A DNA stretch of 64,000 nt, from contig NZ_CP039691.1 in assembly GCF_005145045.1 (NCBI RefSeq), positions 1,500,001-1,564,000 of the forward strand, in the 5' to 3' direction. A program made the translations under genes and the position numbers. Source of the stretch: Agrobacterium larrymoorei. GTDB lineage: Bacteria; Pseudomonadota; Alphaproteobacteria; Rhizobiales; Rhizobiaceae. Below the pieces are notes generated by a model. That model saw only the letters and a program-made list of their open reading frames with translations. It did no database searches and was not told the origin of the DNA. Position 1 is the first letter of the stretch. Each line of letters opens with the position of its first letter. Of this stretch, positions 63,879 through 64,000 are shown piece after piece.

Positions 63879-64000
63879 TCGGCTGCCAGAACGCCGGGCT
63901 GGCCGGTGAGGAGCGCGCGTGTGGCGGCAGTTACATCTTCCTTGCGCATCAGGCTCTCGCCAACAAGGAAGGTGCTGATGTTGCACTTCTGCAAGCGAGT
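63875..64000 (-). CDS. trpC: Indole-3-glycerol phosphate synthase, C-terminal end
   Basis: Partial: 41 codons reach from the right edge to the stop at 63875. The end reads [20 protein letters not shown], the last helix-phosphate site of TrpC; the preceding LQKCNIST fits the same barrel. The stop overlaps the moaC ATG, so the pair is coupled. Confidence 0.9.
   Translation of the reverse strand, partial: TRLQKCNISTFLVGESLMRKEDVTAATRALLTGQPGVLAAE

Overview
The window looks like chromosomal DNA of a Rhizobiaceae alphaproteobacterium, most like Agrobacterium. The reasons are moderately high GC, a suf operon with two cysteine desulfurases and an Irr-type iron box in front of it, RNase E with a large insertion in its S1 domain, the rpsB-to-lpxB envelope cluster, an Omp25/31-type porin, EipB, and several families of rhizobial palindromic intergenic repeats. 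The species cannot be fixed from sequence alone. Most of the window is core housekeeping DNA.

Layout. 0-5.6 kb: VOC protein, lipocalin, tyrS, anmK, a GNAT enzyme, an odd COX2-like secreted protein and an alpha/beta hydrolase. 5.6-13.2 kb: the iron-sulfur assembly operon (cysteine desulfurase, sufB, sufC, sufD, sufS, a SufT-like gene, sufA) behind a promoter overlapped by a near-consensus Irr box. 13.4-18.2 kb, minus strand: a MYG1-family protein, a GreA/GreB-like factor and a MacAB-type tripartite exporter. 18.2-24.9 kb: tRNA-Pro, a 45-codon membrane protein, an NDUFS4-like subunit, tRNA-Arg, an Omp25/31-type porin, a HIT protein, an acyltransferase, a GDPD, RidA and EipB. 25.1-38.4 kb: rpsB, tsf, pyrH, frr, uppS, cdsA, rseP, bamA, lpxD, fabZ, lpxA, lpxI, lpxB, which links translation, lipid carriers, outer-membrane assembly and lipid A synthesis in one direction. 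38.4-40.1 kb: two atypical minus-strand genes, an unknown protein and an arginase-fold protein whose first metal motif carries Cys in place of His. 40.2-49 kb: rne, divergent amiC, mrcA, and prfB with its programmed frameshift. 49-55 kb: small enzymes, NAD kinase, a PhzF protein, small hypothetical genes and tRNA-Lys. 55-60.3 kb: a large MscS-type channel and a dimethylglycine/sarcosine dehydrogenase-like enzyme. 60.3-64 kb: nested repeats, an IS630-family insertion sequence, moeA, moaC and the end of trpC.

The most unusual material is (i) the nested mosaic repeats at 52.9 and 60.3 kb, where a miniature inverted-repeat element carrying one palindromic repeat sits inside the loop of another; (ii) the IS630 copy whose transposase is split at an A8 run and whose stop codon is made from the target-site TA; (iii) a secreted COX2-fold protein with all copper ligands lost; (iv) the arginase-like protein with GGDCS; and (v) the regulatory layout of the suf promoter. 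I found no CRISPR array, prophage, secretion island or clearly new multi-gene system.
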